64,000 nucleotides of DNA from Prauserella_A sp040635515 (GCA_040635515.1 JBEYHY010000004.1:372001-436000), one strand, 5' to 3'. Numbered from the stretch's first letter, positions 16,326 through 25,031 are shown. Made by a program: numbers and translations. Notes: a model not told the origin generated them from the sequence alone.

Positions 16326-17126
16326 TCACGGGCATGGTTGAGCGGCACGAGTACGCACGGTTTCCGCGTCGGCATCGCCCCACTGAGCTGCGCCTACCGT
16401 GCGAATGACGCGAACGCGGCCGTGTTCGCGGAACGCGACGAGATTGCGGCCCGCGCGTTTGGCCTCATAGAGAAGCGAGTCGGCTTCCAAGAGTTGATCA
16501 TGGGGACCACCAGGTGGTTCGGCCTCGGGAACCACTCCGGCGCTGATCGTGACCGCGAGACCGGCTCTCAGTTCCGACCACGGGTGCTCGGCGACCCGAA
16601 TTCGTGCACGTTCCGTGATCGCGATGGCTTCCCTGCGGCCGCCGCGCGGCAGAACGAGCGCGAATTCCTCGCCTCCGTACCGCGCGCAAAAGGCATCCGA
16701 TGGAAGGCACTGCCGCAGAAGGAGTACGACTCGTTGCAGCACTTGGTCGCCGACGAGATGCCCGAATCGGTCGTTGACGTGTTTGAAGAGATCGAGGTCG
16801 AGTAATGCCACGGCGGGCGAGGCGAGCATGGCGAGCCTGCGATCGAGATAGCGGCGGTTGTAGGCGGCGGTGAGCGAGTCGGTGAGGCTCTCGTGCCGGG
16901 CCTGAGCGCGTTCCCTGCGGAGCTGTTCGACTTCCCTGCGGTACTGCTCGGGTGGCCGTGCCTGCGGTGCGCTCGTCCGGCTCAGATCCATCGCGGTGCG
17001 CAGATGTTCGTATGCGCGCCGCCATTCACCTTTTGCCGCATAGGACTCGGCGAGTGCCTCGTGGGTGGCGGGCAGCGTGCGGGAATGATGCGTGCCGGCC
17101 CTTCTCGGGCCGTTGCCTGCCGCCAC
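16326..17126 (-). CDS. GGDEF diguanylate cyclase with TPR-like N-terminus
   Basis: A 266-residue soluble protein. Residues ~18-75 form helices resembling a tetratricopeptide and coiled-coil region (HEALAESYAAKGEWRRAYEHL), then a GGDEF domain (~80-245) with DLDLFKHVNDRFGH and the active-site GGEEF at residues 151-155. It should condense two GTP into cyclic di-GMP. The inhibitory RxxD site expected five residues before GGEEF is replaced by PSDA, so product feedback is probably absent. The start is GTG 17124-17126. It lies alone between the LCP and HxlR genes. The RsiG homologue at 100-690 is a possible receptor. Confidence 0.82.
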   Translation of the reverse strand: MAAGNGPRRAGTHHSRTLPATHEALAESYAAKGEWRRAYEHLRTAMDLSRTSAPQARPPEQYRREVEQLRRERAQARHESLTDSLTAAYNRRYLDRRLAMLASPAVALLDLDLFKHVNDRFGHLVGDQVLQRVVLLLRQCLPSDAFCARYGGEEFALVLPRGGRREAIAITERARIRVAEHPWSELRAGLAVTISAGVVPEAEPPGGPHDQLLEADSLLYEAKRAGRNLVAFREHGRVRVIRTVGAAQWGDADAETVRTRAAQPCP

Positions 17127-17256
17127 GATGCCGCCTCCGTCGCGTACTGCCCCCGATGCTTGGTTTTCGTCTTACCTGAGGGCGTCCTGAAGGGCGGGCG
17201 ACGACGAAAGGTGAAAATCGCTCAAGTGGACTACGAGACCTCGGAGCGGTCGCGGG

Positions 17257-17898
17257 TCAGATTCGGAAGCACTGTGCGAACGTCGTCAGCAGCGCGGGGT
17301 TGCCCTCAAGCCGGACGTGTCCCGCCTCGATCGCCTGGTCCGCGGTGAGTTCGCCCGCCATGAGTGCCTTGATCGCGGGCCCTGTCTCGATGGTCAGATC
17401 GGCGTCGGGGAGTTCGCCGACGTCCGTGGTCAGCTCTCCCTTGTCGATCTTGACGTGGATGACGGCAGGCCCCGCTCGAAGCTCCCAGCTGGCCGTCAGC
17501 GCGGCGGCGACATCGGGTTGGAACGTCGAGCGCATGGCGATGACGAGCGAATCGGGAGTCACGATGTCGTCGGGTTTCGGTTCGCCCATCGACCGCGCGC
17601 CCCACCTGCCGAGCGCGTGCACGATCGGTTCGAGGTCGCGGCCGTAGTCGGTCAGGCTGTAGACGACGGAGCCCTCGGGGCGGGGCAGTACCCTTCGCTC
17701 GACGACGCCGTCGGCCTCCAGTTGCTTGAGCCGGGCGGAGAGCACGTTCGTCGGGATGCGCGGGAGGCCTCTGCGAAGGTCGGTGAACCGTTTGGCGCTG
17801 ACCAGCAGGTCTCGGACGATGAGCAGCGCCCAGCGCTCGCCGACCAGGTCGGCGGCGTGCGCGAGTCCGCAGAACTGCCCGTAATTTCGCTTCGCCAT
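17257..17898 (-). CDS. HxlR-type regulator with C-terminal SCP2-like domain
   Basis: A 213-residue fusion. Residues 1-105 are a MarR/HxlR winged helix (CGLAHAADLVGERWALLIVRDLL, then LPRIPTNVLSARLKQLEADGVVERR). Residues ~110-213 read as an SCP2 sterol-carrier-like pocket (DLTIETGPAIKALMAGELTADQAIEAGHVRLEGN). The second part probably senses a hydrophobic ligand. It is divergent from the ECF sigma gene at 17968 with a 69-base gap, so it may regulate that gene and itself. The Cys near the N-terminus (FCGL) is where redox-sensing HxlR proteins carry theirs, but this is not conserved enough to claim. Confidence 0.82.
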   Translation of the reverse strand: MAKRNYGQFCGLAHAADLVGERWALLIVRDLLVSAKRFTDLRRGLPRIPTNVLSARLKQLEADGVVERRVLPRPEGSVVYSLTDYGRDLEPIVHALGRWGARSMGEPKPDDIVTPDSLVIAMRSTFQPDVAAALTASWELRAGPAVIHVKIDKGELTTDVGELPDADLTIETGPAIKALMAGELTADQAIEAGHVRLEGNPALLTTFAQCFRI

Positions 17899-17967
17899 TG
17901 TCTGGATTCTAGTTCATCCTGCTGTTGTTGTACCTTGCTTGCAATTAACAACTGGAGGTGTGTGCTG

Positions 17968-18927
17968 ATGTCGGAATCCCTGTTCGAGCGACATCGCGTG
18001 GAGCTCACCGCCTTTTGCTACCGCATGCTCGGCTCGGGGTTCGAGGCCGAGGATGCGGTACAGGAGACACTAATGCGCGCGTGGCGCGCCTACGACCGAT
18101 TCGATCCAGACAAGGGTTCGGCGCGGACCTGGCTGTACGCGATCGCGACCAATGTCTGTTTCGACCTGCTGCGCGGCGCCCAGCGGAGAGCGCGCGCCAT
18201 GGAGCTCGCCGCGCGATCGCGGCCGGACGATCCGCTCGGTGCGCCGCTTCCGGAGCGGTGCTGGGTACAACCCGTTCCGACGGACCGCGTACTCGCCGGT
18301 GACCCCGCCGAGCTGGCCCTCCGGCGCGAGTCGGTCCGGCTGGCCTTCATCGCGGCGCTCCAGCTCCTTCCCGCGAGGCAACGGGCTGTCCTTGTGCTCC
18401 GCGAGGTGCTGCGCTGGAGCGCGGCCGAGGTGGCCGAGCTGCTGAAGGCGAGCGTCGCTTCCGTGAACAGCGCGCTCCAGCGGGCGAGGGCGACCCTTGC
18501 CGAGCATCGGGACGCCGAGCCGGGCGGGTTCAGGCCGGCTTCGCTCGGCACCCGGGAAAGGGCGCTGCTCGACCGCTATGTCGAGGCGTTCGAGAAGCAC
18601 GACGTCGAGACCATGACGGCGCTGCTGGCCGACGACGTGATCATGTCGATGCCGCCGTTCGCGTGGTGGCTGCGTGGCAAGGCGGATGTCCGCACGGTGC
18701 TGCTCACCCCCGACTCGCCGTGCCGGGGCGACCGGCTGGTGCCGACGTCGGCGAACGGTTCTCCCGCCTTCGGTCAGTACCGGGATGGGAAGCCGTTCGC
18801 GTTGCTGCTGCTCGAACCGGACGGTGACCGGATCGCGGCCACGACGAGCTATCTCGAAGCGAGCGGGTTGTTCGGGCTGTTCGGATTGCCGATGAGCCTG
18901 CCGATGCCGGTTCGAAGCGATAGGTGA
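17968..18927 (+). CDS. ECF sigma factor with SnoaL-like C-terminal domain (SigG-type)
   Basis: A 319-residue sigma factor. Sigma-2 spans about residues 5-75 (YRMLGSGFEAEDAVQETLMRAW), sigma-4 about 125-185 (LPARQRAVLVLREVLRWSAAEVAELL), and residues ~200-319 form a SnoaL/NTF2-like domain (MPPFAWWLRGKADV). This is the TIGR02960-like group that includes M. tuberculosis SigG; in such factors the C-terminal domain modulates activity in place of an anti-sigma factor (established for related ECF groups). The start is ATG 17968; GGAGG at 17954-17958 is nine bases upstream. A GTG two codons earlier is too close to it. An alpha/beta hydrolase follows after ten bases and is probably co-transcribed. Confidence 0.85.
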   Translation: MSESLFERHRVELTAFCYRMLGSGFEAEDAVQETLMRAWRAYDRFDPDKGSARTWLYAIATNVCFDLLRGAQRRARAMELAARSRPDDPLGAPLPERCWVQPVPTDRVLAGDPAELALRRESVRLAFIAALQLLPARQRAVLVLREVLRWSAAEVAELLKASVASVNSALQRARATLAEHRDAEPGGFRPASLGTRERALLDRYVEAFEKHDVETMTALLADDVIMSMPPFAWWLRGKADVRTVLLTPDSPCRGDRLVPTSANGSPAFGQYRDGKPFALLLLEPDGDRIAATTSYLEASGLFGLFGLPMSLPMPVRSDR

Positions 18928-18937
18928 AGGAGCGAAC

Positions 18938-19693
18938 ATGGCCGAATACATCGAGCTTGACGGCATCCGCACGTGGTTCGACCGACGAGGTGAAGGTGAG
19001 CCACTCGTGCTGTTGCACGGCGGGCTCAGCGATTCCCGCGACTTCGAATCCAACCTCGCCGGGCTCGCCGGCCGGTTCACGGTCTTCTTGCCGGAACGCC
19101 GGGGTCACGGACGTACCCCCGATGTCGAAGGGCCGATCACCGTCGACCTCATGGTGGGCGACACGGTCACGTTCATCGAGAAAGTCGTCGGCGGGCCCGT
19201 CCGTCTCGCCGGCTACAGCGACGGTGCCGTCATTGCGCTCGAAGTCGCCAGGAGGCGGCCCGAACTGGTCGAACGACTCGTGCTGGTCAGCGGGGTTTTC
19301 CGGCAGCAAGGGATGATCCTCGGCCTGGAGGCCGACGCCGAGCTGCCCGCCGCCGTTGCCGAAGCCTATGGGGAGGTGTCGCCGGATGGCGTCGCACATC
19401 TGCCCGTCGTACAGCGCAAACTGGCCGAGGCGTTCGCGGACGAACCCTCGATGAGCGAGGAGGATCTTGCCCGCGTGCGATGCAGGACGCTCGTGGTCTC
19501 CGCCGACGACGACCTAGTGAGCCTGGAGCACACCCTCGCCATGTACCGGGGTATTCCGGATGCCGAGCTCGCCGTCCTGCCGGGAACCTCCCACGTGCTG
19601 CTCATCGAGAAGCCGAGGTTGTTCACCGCGATCGTGCGCGAATTCCTGTGCGAGGACCCCGTGCCGACGTTCGCGCCGTTGCGCAGGGCCTAG
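18938..19693 (+). CDS. Alpha/beta hydrolase
   Basis: A 251-residue soluble hydrolase. It shows the oxyanion HGG near residue 27, the nucleophile elbow GYSDG (serine ~residue 90), a probable acid in VSADDDLVSLEH and the catalytic His in GTSHVLL. The substrate is unknown; esters or lactones are typical. It begins ten bases after the ECF sigma gene with GAAGGAG upstream, so the two form a small operon. It ends 17 bases before the convergent dusB. Confidence 0.85.
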   Translation: MAEYIELDGIRTWFDRRGEGEPLVLLHGGLSDSRDFESNLAGLAGRFTVFLPERRGHGRTPDVEGPITVDLMVGDTVTFIEKVVGGPVRLAGYSDGAVIALEVARRRPELVERLVLVSGVFRQQGMILGLEADAELPAAVAEAYGEVSPDGVAHLPVVQRKLAEAFADEPSMSEEDLARVRCRTLVVSADDDLVSLEHTLAMYRGIPDAELAVLPGTSHVLLIEKPRLFTAIVREFLCEDPVPTFAPLRRA

Positions 19694-19709
19694 GTTTATC
19701 AGACATGAC

Positions 19710-20858
19710 CTAGCCGCCGGAGTGCATGACGTCGGCGCCTTCGGGGACGCACGGGTCGTCGGGGTCGTCGAGCCAGCCGTGGGGCAGGGTGACCTTGCCG
19801 GGCGACCCCTGGCGCCCCCGGGGGCCGAGTGCGTCGGCAGGAAACGGCTCGTCCTTGTCCAGCTGGGCGATCAGATCGTCGAGTTCGGCCATCGACGACA
19901 CCATGGCGAAGCCGCGGCGCAACTCGGAGCCGACGGGAAAGCCCATGAAATACCAGGCCATGTGCTTGCGCAGGTCGCGCATGGCCTTGCCGGGACCGTC
20001 GTGGTCGACAAGTAGTTCGGCGTGCCTGCGCAGGACGGCGGCGACCTCGCCGAGGTTCGGTCCCTTCGGCACCGGCTTGCCTTGAAAGGCGGCTTCCAGT
20101 TCGCCGAACAACCACGGCCTGCCCAGGCAGCCCCTGCCGACCACGACCCCGTCGCAGCCGGTTTCCGCGACCATCCTCAACGCGTCGTCCGCCGAGAAGA
20201 TGTCGCCGTTGCCCAGCACGGGAATGCTGGTCACGGCCTCCTTGAGCATCGAGATTCTCGACCAGTCCGCCTGCCCCGAGTACCGCTGGGCCGCGGTCCT
20301 GGCGTGTAGCGAGACGGCCGCCGCGCCCTCCGCTTCGGCGATGCGCCCAGCGTCGAGATAGGTGTGGTGCTCGTCGTCGATGCCGACCCGGAACTTCACG
20401 GTCACGGGCACCCCGGCGGGTTCGGCCGCCTCGACGGAAGCCCGCACGATGTTGCCGAAGAGGGTGCGCTTGAACGGCAGCGCGGCGCCCCCGCCCTTGC
20501 GGGTCACCTTCGCGACGGGGCAGCCGTAGTTCTGGTCGATGTGGTCGGCCAGCCCCTCGCCGACGATGATCTTGACGGCTTCGCGCATCGTCTTGGGGTC
20601 GACCCCGTAGAGCTGCATCGACCTCGGCTTCTCGTCGGCGCCGAAGGTCATCATGTGCATGGTGCCGGGGTGGCGCTCGACGACCGCGCGGGCCGTGATC
20701 ATCTCGCAGACGTAGATGCCGGCGCCGTACTCCTGGCAGAGCCTGCGGAACGCGACATTGGTGATGCCTGCCATCGGCGCGAGCACGACCGGCGGATCGA
20801 CCTCGTAGGGGCCGATCTTCAGCGCGGGTGTCGACAACGTGGCGGTCACGCTCTCCAT
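19710..20858 (-). CDS. dusB: tRNA-dihydrouridine synthase
   Basis: A 382-residue FMN enzyme that reduces uridines in the tRNA D-loop. The N-terminal TIM barrel has VLAPMAGITNVAFRRLC, the catalytic Cys in QNYGCPVAKVTRKGGG and the FMN-phosphate loops GNGDIFSADDA and GVVVGRGCLGRPWLF; a helical tRNA-binding domain follows. The start is ATG 20856-20858 (MESVTATL); the frame open upstream runs into the divergent repeat region. Positional match to Rv0823c, completing the synteny. Confidence 0.92.
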   Translation of the reverse strand: MESVTATLSTPALKIGPYEVDPPVVLAPMAGITNVAFRRLCQEYGAGIYVCEMITARAVVERHPGTMHMMTFGADEKPRSMQLYGVDPKTMREAVKIIVGEGLADHIDQNYGCPVAKVTRKGGGAALPFKRTLFGNIVRASVEAAEPAGVPVTVKFRVGIDDEHHTYLDAGRIAEAEGAAAVSLHARTAAQRYSGQADWSRISMLKEAVTSIPVLGNGDIFSADDALRMVAETGCDGVVVGRGCLGRPWLFGELEAAFQGKPVPKGPNLGEVAAVLRRHAELLVDHDGPGKAMRDLRKHMAWYFMGFPVGSELRRGFAMVSSMAELDDLIAQLDKDEPFPADALGPRGRQGSPGKVTLPHGWLDDPDDPCVPEGADVMHSGG

Positions 20859-20948
20859 TGTCACCTGTGGCGCCGAGCACTCGCCCCTGGGCGCGACTTG
20901 ACGCCGTGCGAAGCAGGTGCGGGGGCCGTGGCCGGACCTGTCGAGACC

Positions 20949-21040
20949 CGGCAGATTCACGACGACACCTGCGGCAGATCCACGAAGCAACCCTCGGCAG
21001 TTCCACGACGACACCTACGGCAGATCCACGAAAGACTGGT
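20949..21040. repeat. Four tandem 23-bp repeats upstream of the DUF4143 ATPase
   Basis: Units begin at 20949, 20972, 20995 and 21018, exactly 23 bases apart with no spacers. Each opens with CGGCAG(A/T)T(T/C)CACGA; units 1 and 3 also share CGACACCT. The last unit abuts TACCGT (21040-21045), a -10-like hexamer that ends six bases before the GTG of the ATPase gene. The array therefore overlaps the likely promoter and looks like an operator with four phased sites, each about two helical turns apart. Confidence 0.85.
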
Positions 21041-21051
21041 ACCGTCAAGTC

Positions 21052-22299
21052 GTGCAAAGGGTCGAGGGCTACCGTCCACGCAGGGCCGCTGACCTGGTCA
21101 GGGAGGCGCTCGGCGACACACGCGTCGTCATCATCAACGGGGCGCGCCAAACAGGTAAGAGCACCCTCGCCGAGTTGTGCTTGGGTAAGCATCCGGACGG
21201 CGTCCGGCGCTATCTTGACGATCCTCGGACGAGAGCTTCAGCCGAGGCGGATCCGGTGGCCTTTCTGGATGCACCGGGCATCATGCTTATCGATGAGGTC
21301 CAGCGCGTTCCGGAACTGTGGCTCACGATCAAACACATAGTCGACCGCGACCCTCGCCCAGGCAGATTTCTGCTGACCGGTTCCGCGCGCCTACTCGGCC
21401 TGAGTCAACTCCCCGATGCTCTGCCCGGACGTTCGGAGACGATCGAACTTTTCCCGTTGTCACAGGGGGAGATCAACGACGAACCCGATGGATTCGTCGA
21501 TGCCGCGTTCACACGCGGCAGTCAGTTCACTGCAATGCCTTCGGAGTTGCGTCGTCGCGACTACCTGGCTCTCGCGTCTCGTGGCGGGTATCCCGAAGCA
21601 GTTCGTCGTACTACGCCGCGCCGACGGGCTCAATTCTTCCGGTCGTACCTCGACGACATCATGAGTCGGGATGTGCATCAGGTTGCCGACATCCAACGCG
21701 GCTCCGACATGCGCCGCTTGGTCGGAGCGCTCGCCGCACAGTCCGGTGGTCTGCTCAACTACAGTCGGCTGGCTTCGGACCTGGCGCTTCCCGCGTCGAC
21801 TATCCGCGACTACGTGACGCTCCTCGAACTGGTCTATTTGATCAGACTGATTCCTGCTTGGTCGTCGAACGCGACGGCCCGGGCTGTCGCCACGCCGAAG
21901 CTTGTGTTCAACGATGTTGGCTTGGCGGGGTATTTGGTCTCCGGAGTGACCAACGACGCCACGACAGGTGGACTCGTCGAGACATTCGTCATCGGTGAAC
22001 TCGCGCGCCAGATCACCTGGAGTCAGACGATGCCCCGCCTGCACCACTATCGTGACCGTGACGGCCATGAGGTCGATGCGGTGCTGGAGGACAATGCAGG
22101 ACAGGTGGTCGCCATAGAGGTGAAAGCTGCTGAAACGGTTCGCGCCGATGACTTTCGTTCTCTTCGGATCCTCCAACGTCGCCTTGGCGACCGCTTTCGT
22201 GCGGGTTTTGTCCTGTACTGCGGCGACCAGCAACTCCCTTTCGGTGAAAGCCTTTCTTGCCTTCCGATCAGCGCACTGTGGACCACTCCTCCCGGCTGA
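21052..22299 (+). CDS. AAA ATPase with DUF4143 domain
   Basis: A 415-residue protein of the AAA_14/DUF4143 family. It has Walker A GARQTGKST (residues 30-38), Walker B IMLIDEV, a sensor-like LLTGSARLL, then FPLSQGE typical of the family, and a C-terminal DUF4143 domain with the nuclease-like pattern EVDAVLE...VAIEVKAA (PD-(D/E)xK arrangement). The function of the family is unsettled; defence, DNA transactions and ATP-dependent regulation have been suggested. The start is GTG 21052, immediately after the 23-bp repeats, and the -10 spacing suggests a leaderless mRNA. Its base composition looks somewhat less GC-rich at third positions than that of its neighbours, which fits horizontal transfer (by eye only). 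Confidence 0.85.
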   Translation: MQRVEGYRPRRAADLVREALGDTRVVIINGARQTGKSTLAELCLGKHPDGVRRYLDDPRTRASAEADPVAFLDAPGIMLIDEVQRVPELWLTIKHIVDRDPRPGRFLLTGSARLLGLSQLPDALPGRSETIELFPLSQGEINDEPDGFVDAAFTRGSQFTAMPSELRRRDYLALASRGGYPEAVRRTTPRRRAQFFRSYLDDIMSRDVHQVADIQRGSDMRRLVGALAAQSGGLLNYSRLASDLALPASTIRDYVTLLELVYLIRLIPAWSSNATARAVATPKLVFNDVGLAGYLVSGVTNDATTGGLVETFVIGELARQITWSQTMPRLHHYRDRDGHEVDAVLEDNAGQVVAIEVKAAETVRADDFRSLRILQRRLGDRFRAGFVLYCGDQQLPFGESLSCLPISALWTTPPG

Positions 22300-22310
22300 G
22301 CGCGTGCCCG

Positions 22311-22454
22311 TCACTCCCGTGAAGCCCCTTCTTTTGTGGCGTGTGGCGAGGTGAACCAGCGTAGGTACTCGTCCAGTTCGGACAGTCGCCGGTCGAGTTC
22401 CGCACCCAGGCACGCGAGTCGCGCCTTCGAGCGTGCGAACCTGACCAACCCCAC
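22311..22454 (-). CDS. Possible 47-residue basic ORF, unrecognised
   Basis: From GTG 22452-22454 to TGA 22311-22313. It encodes an amphipathic basic helix (RSKARLACLGAELDRRLSELDEYLRWF) split here as RSKARLACL and ELDRRLSELDEYLRWF, which resembles the dimerisation helix of a MerR-type regulator. No ribosome site is clear and no DNA-binding part is present, so it may be a remnant or a chance ORF. It lies between the DUF4143 gene and the MFS gene. Confidence 0.25.
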   Translation of the reverse strand: MGLVRFARSKARLACLGAELDRRLSELDEYLRWFTSPHATKEGASRE

Positions 22455-22481
22455 CGGACAGTGCCGGGTCCTGGCTACGAA

Positions 22482-23903
22482 TCAGACGCTGACCGCGGCC
22501 CGCCCTCGCAGCGCCCGCGAAGGCCGCAACACGACGGCGACGAAGGCCAGCGTCACCACCGAGACGCCGGCACTGACCAGGTACGCGAGGTGGAATCCGG
22601 AAAGCAGCGATTCGGCGCGCTCCCGCCCTTCCGCCAGCAGCCCTTCGGTCCGGGTCGCCGCGACGACCGCGAGCACCGAAAGTCCCAGCGCCGCGCCCAT
22701 CTGCTGCACCGTGCTGAACAGGCCGGAGGCGAGGCCCGCTTCCCTTTCGCCGACGCCGGACATCCCCAGCGACATGAGTGCCGGGATGGACAGCCCCGAA
22801 CCGAACCCGAGCAGCAGCTGCGGCGGCAGCACGTGCGCGGCGAACGACGCGTCCAGCGGGGCAACGCTGAACAGTACGAATCCCGCGAACATCGACGTGA
22901 CCCCGACGAGCAGTACCGGCCACTCGCCGAATCTGGTGTTGACCCTCGCTGATACGCCGAGCGAGACGAGTCCGATCATGACGGCGACGGGCAGCATCGC
23001 GAATCCGGTCTGCCGTGCGCCGTAGCCGAGGACTTCCCTCAGGTACAGCACGGTGACGAACATGAACCCGAACATCGAGAAGACCAGCAGGAACATGGCG
23101 ATGTTGCCGCCGCTGAGTTTGACCGAGCGCAGGATGCGCAGCGGCAGCAACGGCTTGCTCGCCCGCGCCTGCCTGGCAACGAACGCGGCGAGCAGTGCCA
23201 ATGCCAGCGCGCCGAATCCCAGGGTGTGCACGGAAGCCCAGCCGTGCTCCTCGACCCTGATGACGGTGTAGATCGCGGTCATGAGCGCCGCCGTGACGAG
23301 TGCGGCGCCGGGAACGTCGGCCCCGCGCGCGATTCCGGTAGCGGTGTCCTTGGCCAGCAGGCGGATCGCGAGCACGAAGGCGATCGCGCCGATGGGAACG
23401 TTGACGAGAAAGATCCAGTGCCAGCTCACCGACTCGGTGATGAGTCCTCCCGCGAGTGTGCCGATGGTTCCGCCGGATGCCTGGACGAAGCTGAACGCCC
23501 CGATGGCCTTGGCGCGATCCTTCGGCGCCGGGAACAGAGTGACGATCATGCCGAGGATGACGGCCGTCATCGCGGCCGCGCCGATGCCCTGCACGAACCG
23601 CGCGGCGACGAGGGCCTGCGCGTTCCACGCCAGTGCGCAGAGCGCGGAGGCGACGGTGAACGTGGCGAGCCCGGCTAGGAAGACTCTCCGCCTTCCGACG
23701 AGGTCGCCGAGCCGCCCGCTCAGCAGCAGCAGTCCGGCGAACGCGATGAGGTACGAGCCGGTCACCCACGCCAGCCCCGACCGCGAAAATCCCAGGTCGT
23801 GCTGGATGACCGGGAGTGAGACGGCGACGATCGTCTCGTCGACGATCGCCATCAGCGCACCCGCGCACAGGACGGCGAGCGCGGACCAACGCGCATGGGA
23901 CAT
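22482..23903 (-). CDS. MFS drug/proton antiporter, DHA2-type (14 TM)
   Basis: A 473-residue major facilitator with about fourteen transmembrane helices. Motif A appears as GRLGDLVGRRRVFLAGL, the antiporter motif C as GPIGA-like FVQASGGTIGTLAGG, and the first helix carries the DHA2 acid in ALMAIVDETIVAVSLP. It probably exports drugs or small organics. The start is ATG 23901-23903. It is divergent from an HxlR regulator 78 bases away, a common efflux-pump arrangement, so the regulator probably represses it. Confidence 0.87.
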   Translation of the reverse strand: MSHARWSALAVLCAGALMAIVDETIVAVSLPVIQHDLGFSRSGLAWVTGSYLIAFAGLLLLSGRLGDLVGRRRVFLAGLATFTVASALCALAWNAQALVAARFVQGIGAAAMTAVILGMIVTLFPAPKDRAKAIGAFSFVQASGGTIGTLAGGLITESVSWHWIFLVNVPIGAIAFVLAIRLLAKDTATGIARGADVPGAALVTAALMTAIYTVIRVEEHGWASVHTLGFGALALALLAAFVARQARASKPLLPLRILRSVKLSGGNIAMFLLVFSMFGFMFVTVLYLREVLGYGARQTGFAMLPVAVMIGLVSLGVSARVNTRFGEWPVLLVGVTSMFAGFVLFSVAPLDASFAAHVLPPQLLLGFGSGLSIPALMSLGMSGVGEREAGLASGLFSTVQQMGAALGLSVLAVVAATRTEGLLAEGRERAESLLSGFHLAYLVSAGVSVVTLAFVAVVLRPSRALRGRAAVSV

Positions 23904-23981
23904 CGATGGGCTCCTTGGGTGAAGTTTTGTAACAGAGCCCATCTTGTGTGACTATTCGAGTACGCGGAAGGAGGCACTTTG

Positions 23982-24368
23982 ATGTCCCAGAGGCACACGG
24001 ATGTGACCATCCAGGCCATCGAGGAGGCGTGCCCGCTCGTCGAAGTGCTCGATCACGTTTCGGGGAAGTGGAGCATCGGCATCATCGTGGCGGCGGCGCA
24101 CGGGCCGATCCGGTTCACCGAACTGGAGCGGGCGGTCAGCGGCATCAGCAGGCGGATGCTCACCCTCACCCTGCGCAGACTCGAACGAGACGGCCTGCTG
24201 CACCGCACCGTTTACCCCACGGTGCCGCCGAAGGTCGAGTACACGCTCACCGACATGGCGCGGGAACTGCACTCGACGCTGTCGGCGCTCACCGATTGGG
24301 CCGAACGGCATCGCCCGGCCATCGCGGCCGCGCGGAAGGACTACGACAACGCCGCCAACGCAGGCTGA
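23982..24368 (+). CDS. HxlR-family transcriptional regulator
   Basis: A 128-residue winged-helix protein with the HxlR hallmarks ACPLVEVLDHVSGKWSIGII (N-terminal Cys), RFTELERAVSGISRRMLTLTLRRLERDGLL and YTLTDMARELHS. It binds DNA as a dimer. The start is ATG 23982; GAAGGAGG lies nine bases upstream, and a TTG one codon earlier is unlikely. It is divergent from the MFS gene and so is probably its repressor; the inducing ligand is unknown. Confidence 0.87.
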   Translation: MSQRHTDVTIQAIEEACPLVEVLDHVSGKWSIGIIVAAAHGPIRFTELERAVSGISRRMLTLTLRRLERDGLLHRTVYPTVPPKVEYTLTDMARELHSTLSALTDWAERHRPAIAAARKDYDNAANAG

Positions 24369-24388
24369 TCAGGACCGCGAGGAGCCCC

Positions 24389-24967
24389 TCAGAAGTCGAC
24401 GTTGATGCACGCCAGCCGCGCTCCGGCGTCTCCGGCGTGGCCGTGTTCCGTCGACGTGCCGTGCTCGTGGATGACGACCGAGGCCGGCTTCCGCTCGCCG
24501 AATGCCCATTCGACGTGTGAGGACGCGAGCGCGGCTCCCCGCTTGCTCGTCGTGAAGTCGAGCCAGATCTCGTTGTCGGGATTGGCGTACGCCGGATCGG
24601 TCGACGTACCCGCGGCCGGATCGACGACGTTCTGGAAGTGCGGTCCCGCGTCGCCCCCGCTGGAACCGCAGGGCTTCACGTGCACGTGTGCGCCGTACTG
24701 ACGTTCCGGACGGAGTCCGCTCACGCTCAGCGTGGTGAACGTGCCGGTGTTCTTGCCGGACATCGAGTAGACCCTTCCCGTCGCGCCGGACGGCACGAGC
24801 GAGGGGTCGTACGTCGTCGCCACCCTGCCTTCGCTGTACGGACCGAACGTGCCTCTCGCACCCGCGAACGGTCCCACCGCCGCTTCCGCACCGGAGGTCC
24901 CCGCGAATGCCGAACCGGCGACGACGGTGGCCGTGGACAACAGGACGGCAAGCGTGTGACGTTTCAT
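24389..24967 (-). CDS. sodC: Secreted Cu/Zn superoxide dismutase
   Basis: A 192-residue protein with a Sec signal peptide (TLAVLLSTATVVAGSAFA, residues 4-21). The mature part has the Cu ligands in GAHVHV, the bridging/zinc His in GPHFQN, the IHEHG segment, and the second signature GDAGARLACINV with its disulfide Cys paired to the Cys in VKPC. It dismutates superoxide outside the membrane. No lipobox is seen, so it is released rather than anchored, unlike mycobacterial SodC. The start is ATG 24965-24967. It converges with the HxlR gene. Confidence 0.88.
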   Translation of the reverse strand: MKRHTLAVLLSTATVVAGSAFAGTSGAEAAVGPFAGARGTFGPYSEGRVATTYDPSLVPSGATGRVYSMSGKNTGTFTTLSVSGLRPERQYGAHVHVKPCGSSGGDAGPHFQNVVDPAAGTSTDPAYANPDNEIWLDFTTSKRGAALASSHVEWAFGERKPASVVIHEHGTSTEHGHAGDAGARLACINVDF

Positions 24968-25031
24968 GCATCGTCCATAAACCAATCTGGACGCATGTGG
25001 CAAGTGGAACGGATTTTCGTAGCCTGAACGC

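Noticed and set aside
20949..21040. CRISPR array
   Set aside because: Units are contiguous 23-mers without unique spacers and vary in their second half; they sit on a promoter. No cas genes are present.
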